Assembly (NCBI GenBank): GCA_022606135.1
Contig: JABYQN010000009.1
Location: forward strand, 335,001 to 399,000
DNA from: Fomes fomentarius
Taxonomy: Eukaryota; Basidiomycota; Agaricomycetes; Polyporales; Polyporaceae
Direction: 5' to 3'
DNA: 64,000 bases
The notes below the pieces were generated by a model. That model ran no database searches and was not told where the DNA came from. It saw only the letters and a list, made by a program, of their open reading frames with translations. Both the position numbers and the translations under genes were made by a program. Positions 12,024 through 21,711 of the stretch are shown here, in pieces (the first letter of the stretch is position 1; each line of letters opens with the position of its first letter).

Positions 12024-13298
12024 ATGACCAGACTCTCGATGGCCCGCAGATCCTCAGCCAGCGTCGGTCGTTTCCTTCTGGAGGTCATCAAGCCCACTCC
12101 CAACCTCTCCTCGCTCGGCAAGCGGACCAGAGAAGAGCACTCAGTAGACTCAGACGACGAGATCACTCGGGTCGCAGGAGCTTTTCAGACTTCTTCAGCA
12201 CCCCTCCCTGCGCCTGCTCCAGCCTCTCGCCTGGCCTGTGTCGCCCTGCAGAACGAGGACACAACCGAAGACGCCATAGTCATCACCGCTCTCGACGTCA
12301 TCCCCTTCTGCTGCCACGCCGACCTCGTCACCATGTCCCGCCCCCAGCTGCTCGTCGTCGCCGACACCATGAACGCCAAGCTCCCTCTTGCCATGCAGAT
12401 CGACACCCACCCTGCACGCTCCGACGCCTCAATCCGGCACTCCATCGAACTCCTCGTCGGCATCCGCGACACCATGCCAGACTCGCCGTGCCAGACTGAA
12501 CTCCGACGGTCTCTTCGCCGCTCACGCATCCACACCGCCCTCAGCGCCACCGCCAGCAACGATCTTACCCCCACCACCCCGCTCGGTACCCGTACCCGAA
12601 GCGTACCCCCCAGTCCCGCTTCCCCCCTTGCCAATCGCAGCCACAGTCGAGTCTTGCTGAGCACCCCATCGCTCGCCGTGCTGCGCGAGGACTCCGAAGA
12701 AGGTGGCGCTGCACCACGCCCTCCCAAGAGGCGCCGCACAGATGCGCTCAGCTTCGACCCCAAGCGCACAATCTCGCCCGCACAGTCGCGTCGCGTCACC
12801 CCTCTGCTCGGTAATGCGAACGCAGAGTCCACACCCAAATACGCGAGCGCCGTGGCGGCGGCGGCGGCGGCGGCGGGGCGCGCACATCGCATACGCAGCC
12901 AGAGCCAGCCCGTCTCCGTCGCCGTGCATCAGTTGAACATGAACCTGCACCGCACCCCCACTGGCCCGTTCCGCCGTAGCGGACACACGCGTGGCGGCGC
13001 AACGGCTGCCCCGAGGAGCCGCAGTACGAACTTTGCGATGACCTCTACGCCCAAGAACTACGCGGCCGCGGCGGTGAACTCGCCCAAGGCTCGCGGTGCG
13101 GTCCGGCAGTTCCGGCCCTTCCTAGCTGAGCTACAGAACACGAGGGATGACCGCGACGACGGCGGCGAGGAGAGCACCTTGGACATGATGGAGGGGCACA
13201 TGGACGAGATGACGTTTGGGATCGAGGGGATGACCATACCGGTAGTGAGCGCGAGCCAAGGGGAGTGGTCCGTGTCCGCAGATATCTCGCGCGCTTGA
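12024..13298 (+). CDS. Disordered, Ser/Pro/Arg-rich nuclear-type protein of unknown function
   Basis: A single open frame of 424 residues with strong codon bias but no domain I recognise. It has a basic, Ser-rich N-terminus, then a possibly folded stretch around residues 75-150 (DAIVITALDVIPFCCHADLV, LLVVADTMNAKLPLAMQID). A long low-complexity region follows with SP/TP sites and a strong basic cluster (PRPPKRRRTD), likely a nuclear localisation signal. An eight-alanine run comes from a GCG repeat. The C-terminus is acidic (EESTLDMMEGHMDEM). The repeated SP/TP sites suggest phosphorylation by proline-directed kinases. Function cannot be assigned. It converges on the first peroxiredoxin with about 200 bp between stops. 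Confidence 0.75.
   Translation: MTRLSMARRSSASVGRFLLEVIKPTPNLSSLGKRTREEHSVDSDDEITRVAGAFQTSSAPLPAPAPASRLACVALQNEDTTEDAIVITALDVIPFCCHADLVTMSRPQLLVVADTMNAKLPLAMQIDTHPARSDASIRHSIELLVGIRDTMPDSPCQTELRRSLRRSRIHTALSATASNDLTPTTPLGTRTRSVPPSPASPLANRSHSRVLLSTPSLAVLREDSEEGGAAPRPPKRRRTDALSFDPKRTISPAQSRRVTPLLGNANAESTPKYASAVAAAAAAAGRAHRIRSQSQPVSVAVHQLNMNLHRTPTGPFRRSGHTRGGATAAPRSRSTNFAMTSTPKNYAAAAVNSPKARGAVRQFRPFLAELQNTRDDRDDGGEESTLDMMEGHMDEMTFGIEGMTIPVVSASQGEWSVSADISRA
12853..12876 (+). repeat. GCG triplet run encoding poly-alanine
   Basis: An uninterrupted GGC/GCG run in the Ser/Pro/Arg-rich protein encodes eight alanines. Such runs change length by slippage and could vary between strains. Confidence 0.8.
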
Positions 13299-13502
13299 GT
13301 TGGCACTGTGTTTGTGTGTTCAGGCTTTTTCTGCATGCTTTCCGCGATTGTCCCCCCAGACGGCCGTCCTCGGTCCACCATAATCGTTCTACATGTACAA
13401 AACTAGTTGCAAGTATACAACAGTGATTTCAATGCACGGCGATTCTATATACACATTATGTATACAGCAAGATGCTTCATTCCACCCCCTTTGCACTGTG
13501 GC

Positions 13503-14240
13503 TCAGAGCGCGGCAAGAACCTTGTCGACGCCAGACACGGTGACCTTAGTCGGGTCGGGCTCAACCTAGTCATCCACACCACCAGAGAGAGTGAGTCCCA
13601 GCAGCACATGAACGCAGTCGCAGCAACAACACTTACACCGAGGTACGTGACCTTGAGGTCATCAAGGACGATCGCATACCGCGTCGTGCGCTGGCCGAGA
13701 CCAATGCCCGCGCCAGCCAAGTCGATCTTGAGGCCGAGCGAATCGGACCACTTCGCGTCGGAGTCTGAGAGCGCGAGGATCTGGTCCTTGAAGCCGAGGA
13801 TGCGGCTCCAGCCGCTGAGCACGAACGGGTCGTTCGCGGACGCGACCGCGACGACGTCGACGCCCTTGGCCTTGAGCTCGGGGACCTTGGCGAGGTATGG
13901 CGGTGCGTGGTCCGCGTGGCACGAGGGCTGATATGGGAGTTCGGGGTCAGGCGCGACAGTATTGAGCAGAGAAGAGGACGAGGCCTGGGGGGATAGACAT
14001 ACGGTGAACGCGCCGGGGACGGCGAAGAGGACTACTTTCTTGCCCTTCCACGCGTCCGTGGAGAGCTTGGTGGCTTTCGGTGCGAAGAGATTCCAGTCAG
14101 CGCGGGCTGATCAAGGGGAAAGAACGGGATGCGGACGCACGGATACCGCACGCGCTGTGCTCGTCGAGCTCAGGTGTGTAAGGGACATATACGAAGGTGC
14201 CTTGAGGGACCTCGTCGCCGACTTTGATAGAGGCAGACAT
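13503..14240 (-). CDS. Peroxiredoxin, Prx5/PMP20 type (tandem copy 1)
   Basis: Four exons (14141-14240, 14003-14073, 13637-13927, 13503-13565) give 174 residues. The peroxidatic Cys lies in PGAFTPSCHADH, where the second T of the usual PxxxTxxC is replaced by Ser next to the Cys. The catalytic Arg is expected in the TTRYAIVLDD region. The N-terminus SIKVGDEVPQGTFVYVP and the end TVSGVDKVLAAL match atypical two-Cys or one-Cys Prx5-like enzymes of fungi, which reduce H2O2 and alkyl hydroperoxides using thioredoxin or glutathione. There is no C-terminal SKL-type signal, so peroxisomal targeting is not supported. It stands in tandem with a second peroxiredoxin at 15468-16392. Copy 1 lacks one intron present in copy 2. 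Confidence 0.93.
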
Positions 14241-15467
14241 GACTTGGTATACGTGCCTCGCCGAAAGGGTGTATTCGCGTTAATGGATGAGCGCTGAGTG
14301 AGAGGCGAACGCGGTGGGGGGACGGCGATCCAAGCATCGCGGACGCATGTCATTATATACAGTTCTCGCGAACTCTATCGCAAAACAGATACCAGTAGAT
14401 GGGCACCCTGTTTGGTGGATTCTGGATGCGATCCCATGCGTGCGCGGAGAGGTCATGTGCGCGTGTTCGTCAGCATTTGCAAGCATCCACAGCTTCGCGC
14501 AAGTACTTCCGGGCTGTCAGTGTCAGGGCCATGGGAGAGCATGGGATTACGGGCGTGCTCCCAGGACCGCAGGACACGCACACGGACATCTGCAGCGAGT
14601 GGCACCATAACAGCTTCTGCGACATCATCACGACAGTTCGGCGTGGTGCTACAGCACCCAATCGACTACGCGCGTCCGTGGATGTCTGGATACTAAGTAC
14701 ATATCATGCTTCTGCTCCGCCGGCAGAACCTTGGCACCTCACTACGCCAGGGCACATATGAACAACCAGGACATGGACTGTTAAAAACATACGTCGCCAA
14801 CGATGGGACGTCATATCATATGCAAGCGCAGTTTGACAAGCCGTGCACGCGCATTCTAGTTAAAAAGGCTTGCCGACGATTGGTTGCGGCGTAACACCGA
14901 GTACTAACGTGCAAGGTACGCGACAACGGAAGCAGTCGCGATGTGCCAGCACACGTCTGTCAGTTACGGGTTGGTCAACAGTGGTATTGTCGTTGTCGAG
15001 CCTGTCACTGTCAGAGCCTTATCTTTGGCACCACTCACTGGGAGATGGCGAAAGTAGCTCGTGCGATGATGCACGCTTACTTCTACGTCGATGTCCTCGG
15101 ACGACTTGTTGGGACGTTGATATGTGACAACTTCTTCATCCCGGTCGTCTTCCTAGTTCTCTGTCTGCTTCATCAGCCTGCACGTGCAGCATAGGTAGTG
15201 CCTCCCTTATCATTGATGTCGGCCCTCGGGTCTATGAGATTTGACGCGACTGGGGTGGAAGCAGTCTCGGAGCAAATGATTACGCACAACCGCGACGGTA
15301 CATACTGCAGCGTGCTGATCTCCACATGATAGCAAGATTGATGCCGATCGAGGTCCTCGCGCCGGTCATTCCATTTCTAAATACTTCATTGGAAGCCGGT
15401 ATGACGCACGATACAAATACAACATCTTCTACAATCGAGCACCGGCAGACGACGACGAGCCATCTAG
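14241..15467. other. Intergenic region between the tandem peroxiredoxins
   Basis: About 1.2 kb. It contains the promoter of copy 1 near its left end and the 3' flank of copy 2 at its right end. No further gene or repeat is supported. Confidence 0.55.
14353..14359 (-). promoter_or_regulatory. TATA-like box for peroxiredoxin copy 1
   Basis: The minus strand reads TATATAA about 115 bp upstream of the start codon at 14240. Confidence 0.45.
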
Positions 15468-16392
15468 TCAGAGAGCAGCGAGCACGGCGTCCGCGCCCGA
15501 CACGGACACCTTGCGCTCAGTCTCCACCTGCAGGAGACAGGGACCAATTCCGTCGGTACTGTCATTTGTGAATAGTAAGTGGAACTACTCACACCAACGT
15601 AGGTGACCTTGAGGTCGTCGATGATGAGCGCGTAGCGCTTCGTGCGGGTGCCAAAGTCTACTGCAGAGAGGTCCTGCGCGAGGCCGAGCTCTGCAGACCA
15701 CTTGGCGTTCGGGTCGGACAATGCAAGGATCTGCGAAGGATAGGTGATGTGCATCAGATGATAGGAATCTGGGACTGCTATTGTGCTTCATGAGCTGTGG
15801 GAGATGCGCACCTTATCCTTGAGACCAAGGAAGCGGGCCCATCCGCTCTGGACGAACGCGTCGTTCGCGGCGACCACGGCAACAACATCCACGCCCTTCG
15901 CCTTGAACTCGTCGATCTTGTGGAGGAACGGCGGGAGGTGGTTCGCGTGGCACGTGGGCTGGACAAACAGGATGCATCAGTTCCCGATTGAGCTATTCAA
16001 TACGGAAGACTTGGATGGGGGTTATGGTAGGAGTGGAAGCAGATCAAATCGGGCTAGGCGATTGGGGTTGTACTCACCGTGAACGCGCCTGGTACAGCGA
16101 CGAGAAGGACCTTCTTGCCTTTCCACTCGTCCGTGCTCAGCTTAACCGCTACATGAGATTAACCGACCAGTCGCATTGCAATCGTAACAGTGCGGGGCAG
16201 ATGAGCATGGAGACACGAGGGAATGGTGGCGACGCAACAAGATGTCAGATCGGAGAGATCGAGGCTAGACGAACAGACTCTGTACGCACGGATGCCGCAT
16301 GCGCTGTGGTCCTCCAACTCAGAACTCCATGGGATGTACGTGAAGGTCCCCTGGGGGATCGTGTCGCCAACCTTGATCTTGATATCGGACAT
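15468..16392 (-). CDS. Peroxiredoxin, Prx5/PMP20 type (tandem copy 2)
   Basis: Five exons (16290-16392, 16078-16148, 15812-15958, 15593-15730, 15468-15527) give 172 residues. The active site is PGAFTPTCHANHLPP, the complete PxxxTxxC motif with peroxidatic Cys. HSACGIPVKLSTDEWKGKKV, the FVQSGWARFLGLKDK region and the TRTKRYALIIDDLKVTYVG strand identify the Prx5-like family of thiol peroxidases that detoxify hydroperoxides. The start is taken at MSDIKIKVGD because a TATA box lies about 90 bp upstream. A longer in-frame extension would run through that box. A Yap1-type site (TTAGTAA) lies about 175 bp upstream, which fits oxidative-stress induction. Introns 1 and 3 here are long (141 and 119 nt for the first two). 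Confidence 0.94.
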
Positions 16393-16479
16393 GTCTGCGT
16401 TGTTTGTCGCGTAAGATCTGAGCGGGCTCAAGCTAGCGAGGGAAGGCAAAGCAATTCTGGTGTGAGCGGGAAGGGGTCC

Positions 16480-16485
16480 TTTATA
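16480..16485 (-). promoter_or_regulatory. TATA box of peroxiredoxin copy 2
   Basis: The minus strand reads TATAAA (in GGTATAAAGGA), about 90 bp upstream of the ATG at 16392. It supports the short start over an upstream extension. Confidence 0.65.
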
Positions 16486-16565
16486 CCAGGCTGAGCCCGA
16501 GTGAATCCGACCCGGAGAGTGTGATTGCGAGCTCGAAATCGTCACATGACGCGGTGACGCAGTGG

Positions 16566-16572
16566 TTAGTAA
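16566..16572. promoter_or_regulatory. Candidate Yap1/AP-1-like response element
   Basis: TTAGTAA is the reverse complement of TTACTAA, the element bound by Yap1-family bZIP regulators of oxidative stress in fungi. It lies about 175 bp upstream of peroxiredoxin copy 2. A 7-mer can occur by chance, so this rests on position and context. Confidence 0.4.
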
Positions 16573-17815
16573 CCTCTTTCCCTGCGCGTGCAGCGGTACA
16601 GTCAGTCGAAAACCACGCGAAGACCACGAATATCCCGCTTGCAGGCGTGTCCCGGAGAGACTAGCTAGCATCGTGAGCAAAGAGCGGTCTGGAAGTGAGC
16701 TGGACAGGCACAAGCTGGCACCCTTGCTTAGACGCCGTAATACCCCCTCGGCTATCGCGGGCCAGTGAACGTGGCCGGCATCGGAAACGATACCTTTTGC
16801 AGAATATGCACGATATCTACGCACTGATTCTGGCTCTGGGGCACTATGGTGACCTGCATCCAGTATATGTATGGCTTGGAGTGCTTCACACCTGGGATGG
16901 GACAGCGGCTGCGCCCATACTGAACTTCGCGCCGCTGGCGATGGATCCGCTCAGAGGAGTCACAGTGACGTAATGCGTTGCCATTGGTTAAGTACTTGCC
17001 AAGGAGGCATGTCTCGTAACCGGCAGAGGGAGAGAGTCAGTTCAATATACAGTCTGAGACCATGAACGCGGTCCCGCCGATGATCTTTCAGAGTGTTTGT
17101 TTCGTTTCAGCGCACTTCCTCAACGTTGTACGATAGTTGAAGAGCGGCGAGGGGATTTATGTTCTCAGCGTGGGGACGCTATGGGATACAGGGCGTGAGG
17201 GGAAGCTACCGCCAAATCTGAAGCCGGGGTGCGTCGCACTGTAGGGTGGAGTGGAGGTGAGGGCGTGCACATTCTGCTCAGGTCAGAGGAGAATCGGCAC
17301 CGAGGAGCCGACTGCCGTATAGCAACGAACAGGGTCGAGGCACATCATTCTACGGTCATTATATTGCTAGTGGTGAAAGGCCCGAGAAAGGTACTTAGTC
17401 GTTGACGCCGCTGGGTAAAGCCAATCGGAGACTCGCACAATTCTGGACGTACTGGCGATTGCTCAGCTCAGATTCTGCAATTAAGTATCAGTCAGGGTGC
17501 CTAGATAGGGGAGTGAAAGGCTTGCAACGAACTTACCGTTCTTCTACCATCCCTCAAACCGGCTTCACGCGACTTCATGATGGTGGCGCTGTACACCTTC
17601 GGAAACCCTGATTGGCACGGACTGCCAACCCTAGTCATTATGAGACAATCCGAGAGATACTTTGTAATGTGTGTCATGGTGCGCGACTCTTTCCCGTAGC
17701 TCGCGATCCTGTGTGTTTGTGTTTCCTCGTAGTATTGTAGATCGTACATCATCAGTCGTGGTGCGAGGACACCGTCAAATTCTTCAATTCGCCCACCCAT
17801 CCGCCGTCTCAGCTG

Positions 17816-19108
17816 TCATGCGATTGTGCATTCTCCCGGTAGCTGAGGGAGCCCATCAGGACCTAGGTTGAACCCTGGTGGTAGGGGTCCCATGATCTCC
17901 GCTGGTGGTGAACCATGCTCCTGCATCTATTCAGGCGTGCGATGAGTCAATATTGAATGAGATGGCGAAGAGAAAAAAAGAAACGCACCTCCTGCATGAG
18001 TTCGACAATCTTCAATCCCTTCTGAGGGTCATCATCCGTGTAGCTCGAGTCCTCGAACGTCGCTACTATCTGTGCAACAACTTTAGACTGCTTGTCGTAC
18101 CGCGTTTTGTCTTCCGTACTGAGCGTCGATGCATGGTCTTCGAGATATGAAGGGAACTACGAGAACAAGATGGTCACTGAGCGCCGCACGATGTGCGCAA
18201 GCAGTTGGCGACAACCATACCTTGTCGTGCAGCTCCTTCAAAGGCTCATACAAGACATCCTTGCTCATGAGCTGAGACATCATCGTCTCGAGCATGCCCT
18301 TGAGCTCCTCTTCTGACTCTGTCGAGTCAAGGTCCGCACCTAATCTTGAGAAGATGTCTTCAAGCCCATCGTTGCCCTTCGTCGCCGCCTCGTCCGCCTA
18401 CCCAGACGAGACCCATAATGCTCAACCGTTGCAGACCCATGACACAAAGACAGCAGACGCACCGCCCGATCACTCTCTTTCAACTTCTCCATCGCTTTCC
18501 TGATATTCTCCTGGAAAGAGTCTGTACCTGTGCCAGCACTCGCGGCCGCGCTCGCATCCGACCCTGACGGCGCTGAAGACCCCTCGCTCGCCTTGTTCTT
18601 GTTATTGCTCTTCCCCGCACCCACCAACTCCTCCGCGGTCAGCGAGCCGTTCATCCCCTCGACGAGCATCGCCTCCCACGCGGCCTTGAACGCCTTCTCG
18701 CGCTCCTCGTCCGGGACATTCTCCCCGCCCTTATCGAGGTCCGGAATGCCGTCAAGGCCGGCGCCCTGCGCGATGTCGCGGAAGAGTGACTCCATGCCCC
18801 TGGTCAGCTCGCGTGCGAAGTCCTCGTCGAGCCCCGCAAACGGATCGACTGTCTTTCCTTGCCCTTGTGCCTGCGTGGAGGACGCGGGTGGCAGCTGCGA
18901 CGGAGGCCCTTTCGACGACGGTGCTGAAGATGACGCAGGAACTTTTGGGGCAGGCTTCGGCGGCGCGTTGAACTGCTCGAGTACGTCTAGTAGTATATGG
19001 TGTACGCCATGTAGTGATGCCCTCTGTATGAAGTGTGCGAGAAGGAGACTCACCATCCAAGTCATCTAGATCCTCCTCCTCCACAGTCGGTTTGCGCGGT
19101 GCTGCCAT
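17816..19108 (-). CDS. PEX19: Peroxisomal biogenesis factor 19 (Pex19)
   Basis: Five exons (19054-19108, 18463-18986, 18221-18397, 17989-18156, 17816-17926) give 344 residues. The N-terminus EEEDLDDLDDVLEQFNAPP is the Pex3-binding amphipathic region of Pex19. A Pro/Ser/Ala linker follows, then KTVDPFAGLDEDFARELTRG and the helical C-terminal domain (MMSQLMSKDVLYEPLKELHD, YDKQSKVVAQIVATFED) that binds membrane-targeting signals. The protein ends in GECTIA, so its last four residues, CTIA, form a CaaX box for farnesylation, as in yeast and human Pex19. It is the cytosolic receptor and chaperone for peroxisomal membrane proteins. The exon sum is exactly 345 codons. Its place near two peroxiredoxins may be chance. 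Confidence 0.95.
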
Positions 19109-20197
19109 GGTAGTCGCGTCTACAGCACCAAGATCGGTTCCCCGTGAATGAAGGCACGTCCGCGCAGCTTGCGGCTTGCTGTAGATCTACGGATTAGTTC
19201 GGATGTGATGTGAGTGTAGAATGCGCGACGGGCTCTGTAAACACGGTTTGGGTTGAAGGAGTTGAATTTGTAGGGGGCGAGGAATCAGACCTGCAGGATG
19301 CGGGGAAGGCGACTTCGGCACGGAGATCGCACCTGCGAAATCACGTGTGTGCTTACAGGCGCTAGCAGTACTTGATGAGTCCAAGAGTCTTGAATCTCAT
19401 ACATACCAACCGTCGTCTGGCAGACATACTCTTTGTTGAACCGTGGCTCGACACCTCGGATGTGTTGCAACGATCTGGGTCAATTCTGGATACACAATGC
19501 TGTATTTGCTCATGCTCACACGATAAGACTAATGTGTTCACGTCAATTACATTCCAAGCACTAGAACGTACAGTATAGGATAAAACACACAGATGACATG
19601 ACTATTGCGTAAACGTGGGCCCTGGATTCAAACGTACTAGAAGGAACTTGAAAAGCAGCATGGTCATGGAAGGCAAGAAGTAACTGCAGGGCGACAGTGG
19701 CCATATGCATCTCGGCAGCTTACCTACCAGCGCAGCATATGGTACTCATGGGCGCAGCGTCGGTCATGGTACTGGCACTGTTCGTTTCTGATCGGGCATT
19801 GGCATCTTAGCATATAGGGAAGATGGCGTTCATTCTGTGCTGATTACTGGATTGTTGCGGAATAGGATGTTGGCGTTGAGTGTACTAAGTTGTGGATGAC
19901 AACAAATTTAAAGCAAAGGCGGGATCTGCCACGTAAGACAAACGTAAGAAGCGCCGCATCGGGAAACGCGGTCACGTGGAGTGGCGCCGACGCGTCGCGC
20001 GGGAGGCGAGATAACCACAAAGGGAAAGAGGCGTATGAAAAGCTCCATGTGTAGAACATCAGGCGCGGATGATTATCAATACTACGACATGCAGAAGTGT
20101 AATCGTAAGCGAGCCGTGTTCTGGAAAGCCGGAGGTACTGTACAACAAGAAATACCACAATGAACGAGCGGAGAAACACGCGCGTACTAACTAAATA
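19109..20197. other. Intergenic region upstream of PEX19
   Basis: About 1.1 kb containing the PEX19 promoter and the 3' flank of the zinc-finger gene. Short frames on both strands lack motifs. Confidence 0.5.
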
Positions 20198-21711
20198 TCA
20201 CAGTCGCTCGATGGTCTTCTGCCTCCCCCTAAGTTGTATCAAAAGCTCCTTTCCGTGCGTCTGCTCCATATGTTGAGCCACACGCTTTGCTGAGTTCGCG
20301 TGCCATGTACAAGGAGGGCTCTCAGTGCTCCAGTAGTACACACATCTATACTGTTGTGATAGATGTCGGTCATATGTGTGCTCAATGAGGTGGTTGACCT
20401 TGAGCGTGGGTTGTTTCGCCATCCGCTTGGGCGTTTTCCAGCCGCAGTCGGGCAAAGGACATGGGAGCTGCTTGGGGAGCGGCGAGAGATCGTGGGACAT
20501 CATGTGCGCCTTGTAATCCGGATACGTAGTCCTGTCGAATTCCTGGCTGCACTGGCTGCACTGGCCCGAACCAGTAGTCAGGCTTCTGAGGAACGCTTGG
20601 GGTAACTTCGACTCTTTCGACTCCTTGGGTGTCTTCGACTCTTCCGGCTCCTTGGGTAACTTCAACTCTTTCGGCTCCTTTGGCTTCTTCGATGTCGTCT
20701 GGGGCTGCCGACATCGCTCAGTCTTGCGCACTCTGGGCACCTTCTGGGCGGGCGCGTACTCTGCCTCGTCACAAGACTCGCGTCCACGTTTCCGACTTGC
20801 GGAAGGTCCTGCCTGCAATGGCGAGGGGCCAGCAGAAGGCCGTACTTTACTCTTGCGGCGCGTCGGGAGACGTTTTGCGCGCGAGTTGGGGAGCCACTCG
20901 GAGTCGGAATCCTCGGAATCCAGATCTTCCGCACGAGCTCTTGCTTTCCCCTTGTTCCTGGAGCGGGAGGCACGTCCCGGGGTGTTTGTAACCTCCGCCA
21001 AGTGGTAGGGAGCTGAGCAGGGCTTGGCAGACGGGCGGCGAACGAGGCGGGAGAAGGCGCAGACTGAGGGGATTCGATGGACGGTGTGGAAGGGCGGAGA
21101 AAGTAGGGCGATGGTGAGCGGGCGGGCGACGGTAGGCGGGAAGGCTTGAAATGGTTGTCTGCCGACCGATGCGGTTGAGATTGACGGGCAAGCGACAAGT
21201 CAAGTGTGTTACCCACCTTCAGTATCGTCGTGGTAGTCCATTTCCTCCTCCATATCTTCTTCAGCAATCACCTCAGCCCCGGTGTTGTCGTCATCCTCGT
21301 TGTCTTCATCATCCTCATCACCCTGCTCCCCGTCTCCCTCCGCCGACAAATCGTCTTCATCCTCGTCGTCAGATGGAAGTGGCAATGTGTGCCACGCGAT
21401 TTCGCTGTCTTCGTAAAACGCGGCCTCTTCCTTGCTCTGGCAGTCGGCAGCGTCGGGATCTTGATCGCTCTGGCGGTCGGCAACGTCGGGACCTTGATCG
21501 CTCTGGCGGTCGGCAGCGTCGGGATCTTGATCGCTCAAGCCAGTAGCGCAGCCTTCAAAGCTTGCTTCGTCCGTTGCATAACGCTGAACATAATCAAATT
21601 TGAGGTGAACCGGTAGGCCCAGCAGTCAGAATGAGAGAGCGCAGATACACTTACGCCAACAGCGATCAGGTGGAACTCCCGGGAGACAAACGTTGGAATG
21701 CCTCGGGCCAT
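20198..21711 (-). CDS. Zinc-finger protein with acidic and basic disordered regions
   Basis: Four exons (21655-21711, 21217-21583, 20993-21158, 20198-20957) give 449 residues in frame. After MARGIPTFVSREFHLIAVG there is a DQDPDAADRQS repeat, then a strongly acidic block (DDEDEDDLSAEGDGEQGDED). A Ser/Pro region and basic stretches (NLS-like PTRRKSKVRP, SRKRGRES) follow, then KEPKE/KESKE repeats. The C-terminal 110 residues hold Cys/His pairs in three finger-like units: CSQCSQEF with HMMSH, CPLPDCGW with HLIEHTYDRH, and CVYYWSTESPPC with HMEQTH. That suggests a DNA- or RNA-binding nuclear protein. The last intron is only 35 nt with donor GTTACA, so the junction near 20,975 is weak. Domain order resembles the zinc-finger genes of the inverted repeat but similarity is low. 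Confidence 0.65.
21434..21536 (-). repeat. 33-nt coding minisatellite (DQDPDAADRQS)
   Basis: About three tandem copies of a 33-nt unit lie in exon 2 of the zinc-finger gene and encode the 11-residue repeat. Copies differ by single bases. Being in frame, copy number can change without breaking the protein. Confidence 0.75.

Larger units (their letters stand above)
16393..17815. other. Intergenic region between peroxiredoxin 2 and PEX19
   Basis: About 1.4 kb. The left 200 bases hold promoter elements of peroxiredoxin copy 2. The rest has short frames without motifs, including GC-rich sequence at 17,140-17,300 that shows no domain. No repeat or RNA gene was recognised. Confidence 0.5.

Noticed and set aside
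12185..12892. Long antisense frame of 235 codons over the Ser/Pro/Arg-rich protein
   Set aside because: It is a shadow of a GC-rich coding strand; its composition is Arg/Ser low complexity with no domain.
14107..14146. Alternative first splice in peroxiredoxin copy 1 (donor GTATCC, acceptor GATCAG)
   Set aside because: It adds an unusual insertion; the donor at 14,140 and acceptor at 14,074 give HSACGIPTKLSTD, matching copy 2.
13503..16392. Peroxisomal targeting (PTS1) of the peroxiredoxins
   Set aside because: Both proteins end in LAAL, not an SKL-type tripeptide, despite the family name PMP20 and nearby PEX19.
16393..16824. Upstream in-frame extension of peroxiredoxin copy 2 that could encode a mitochondrial presequence
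   Set aside because: It runs through a TATA box at 16,480 and has no better start context. The short start gives the normal family length.
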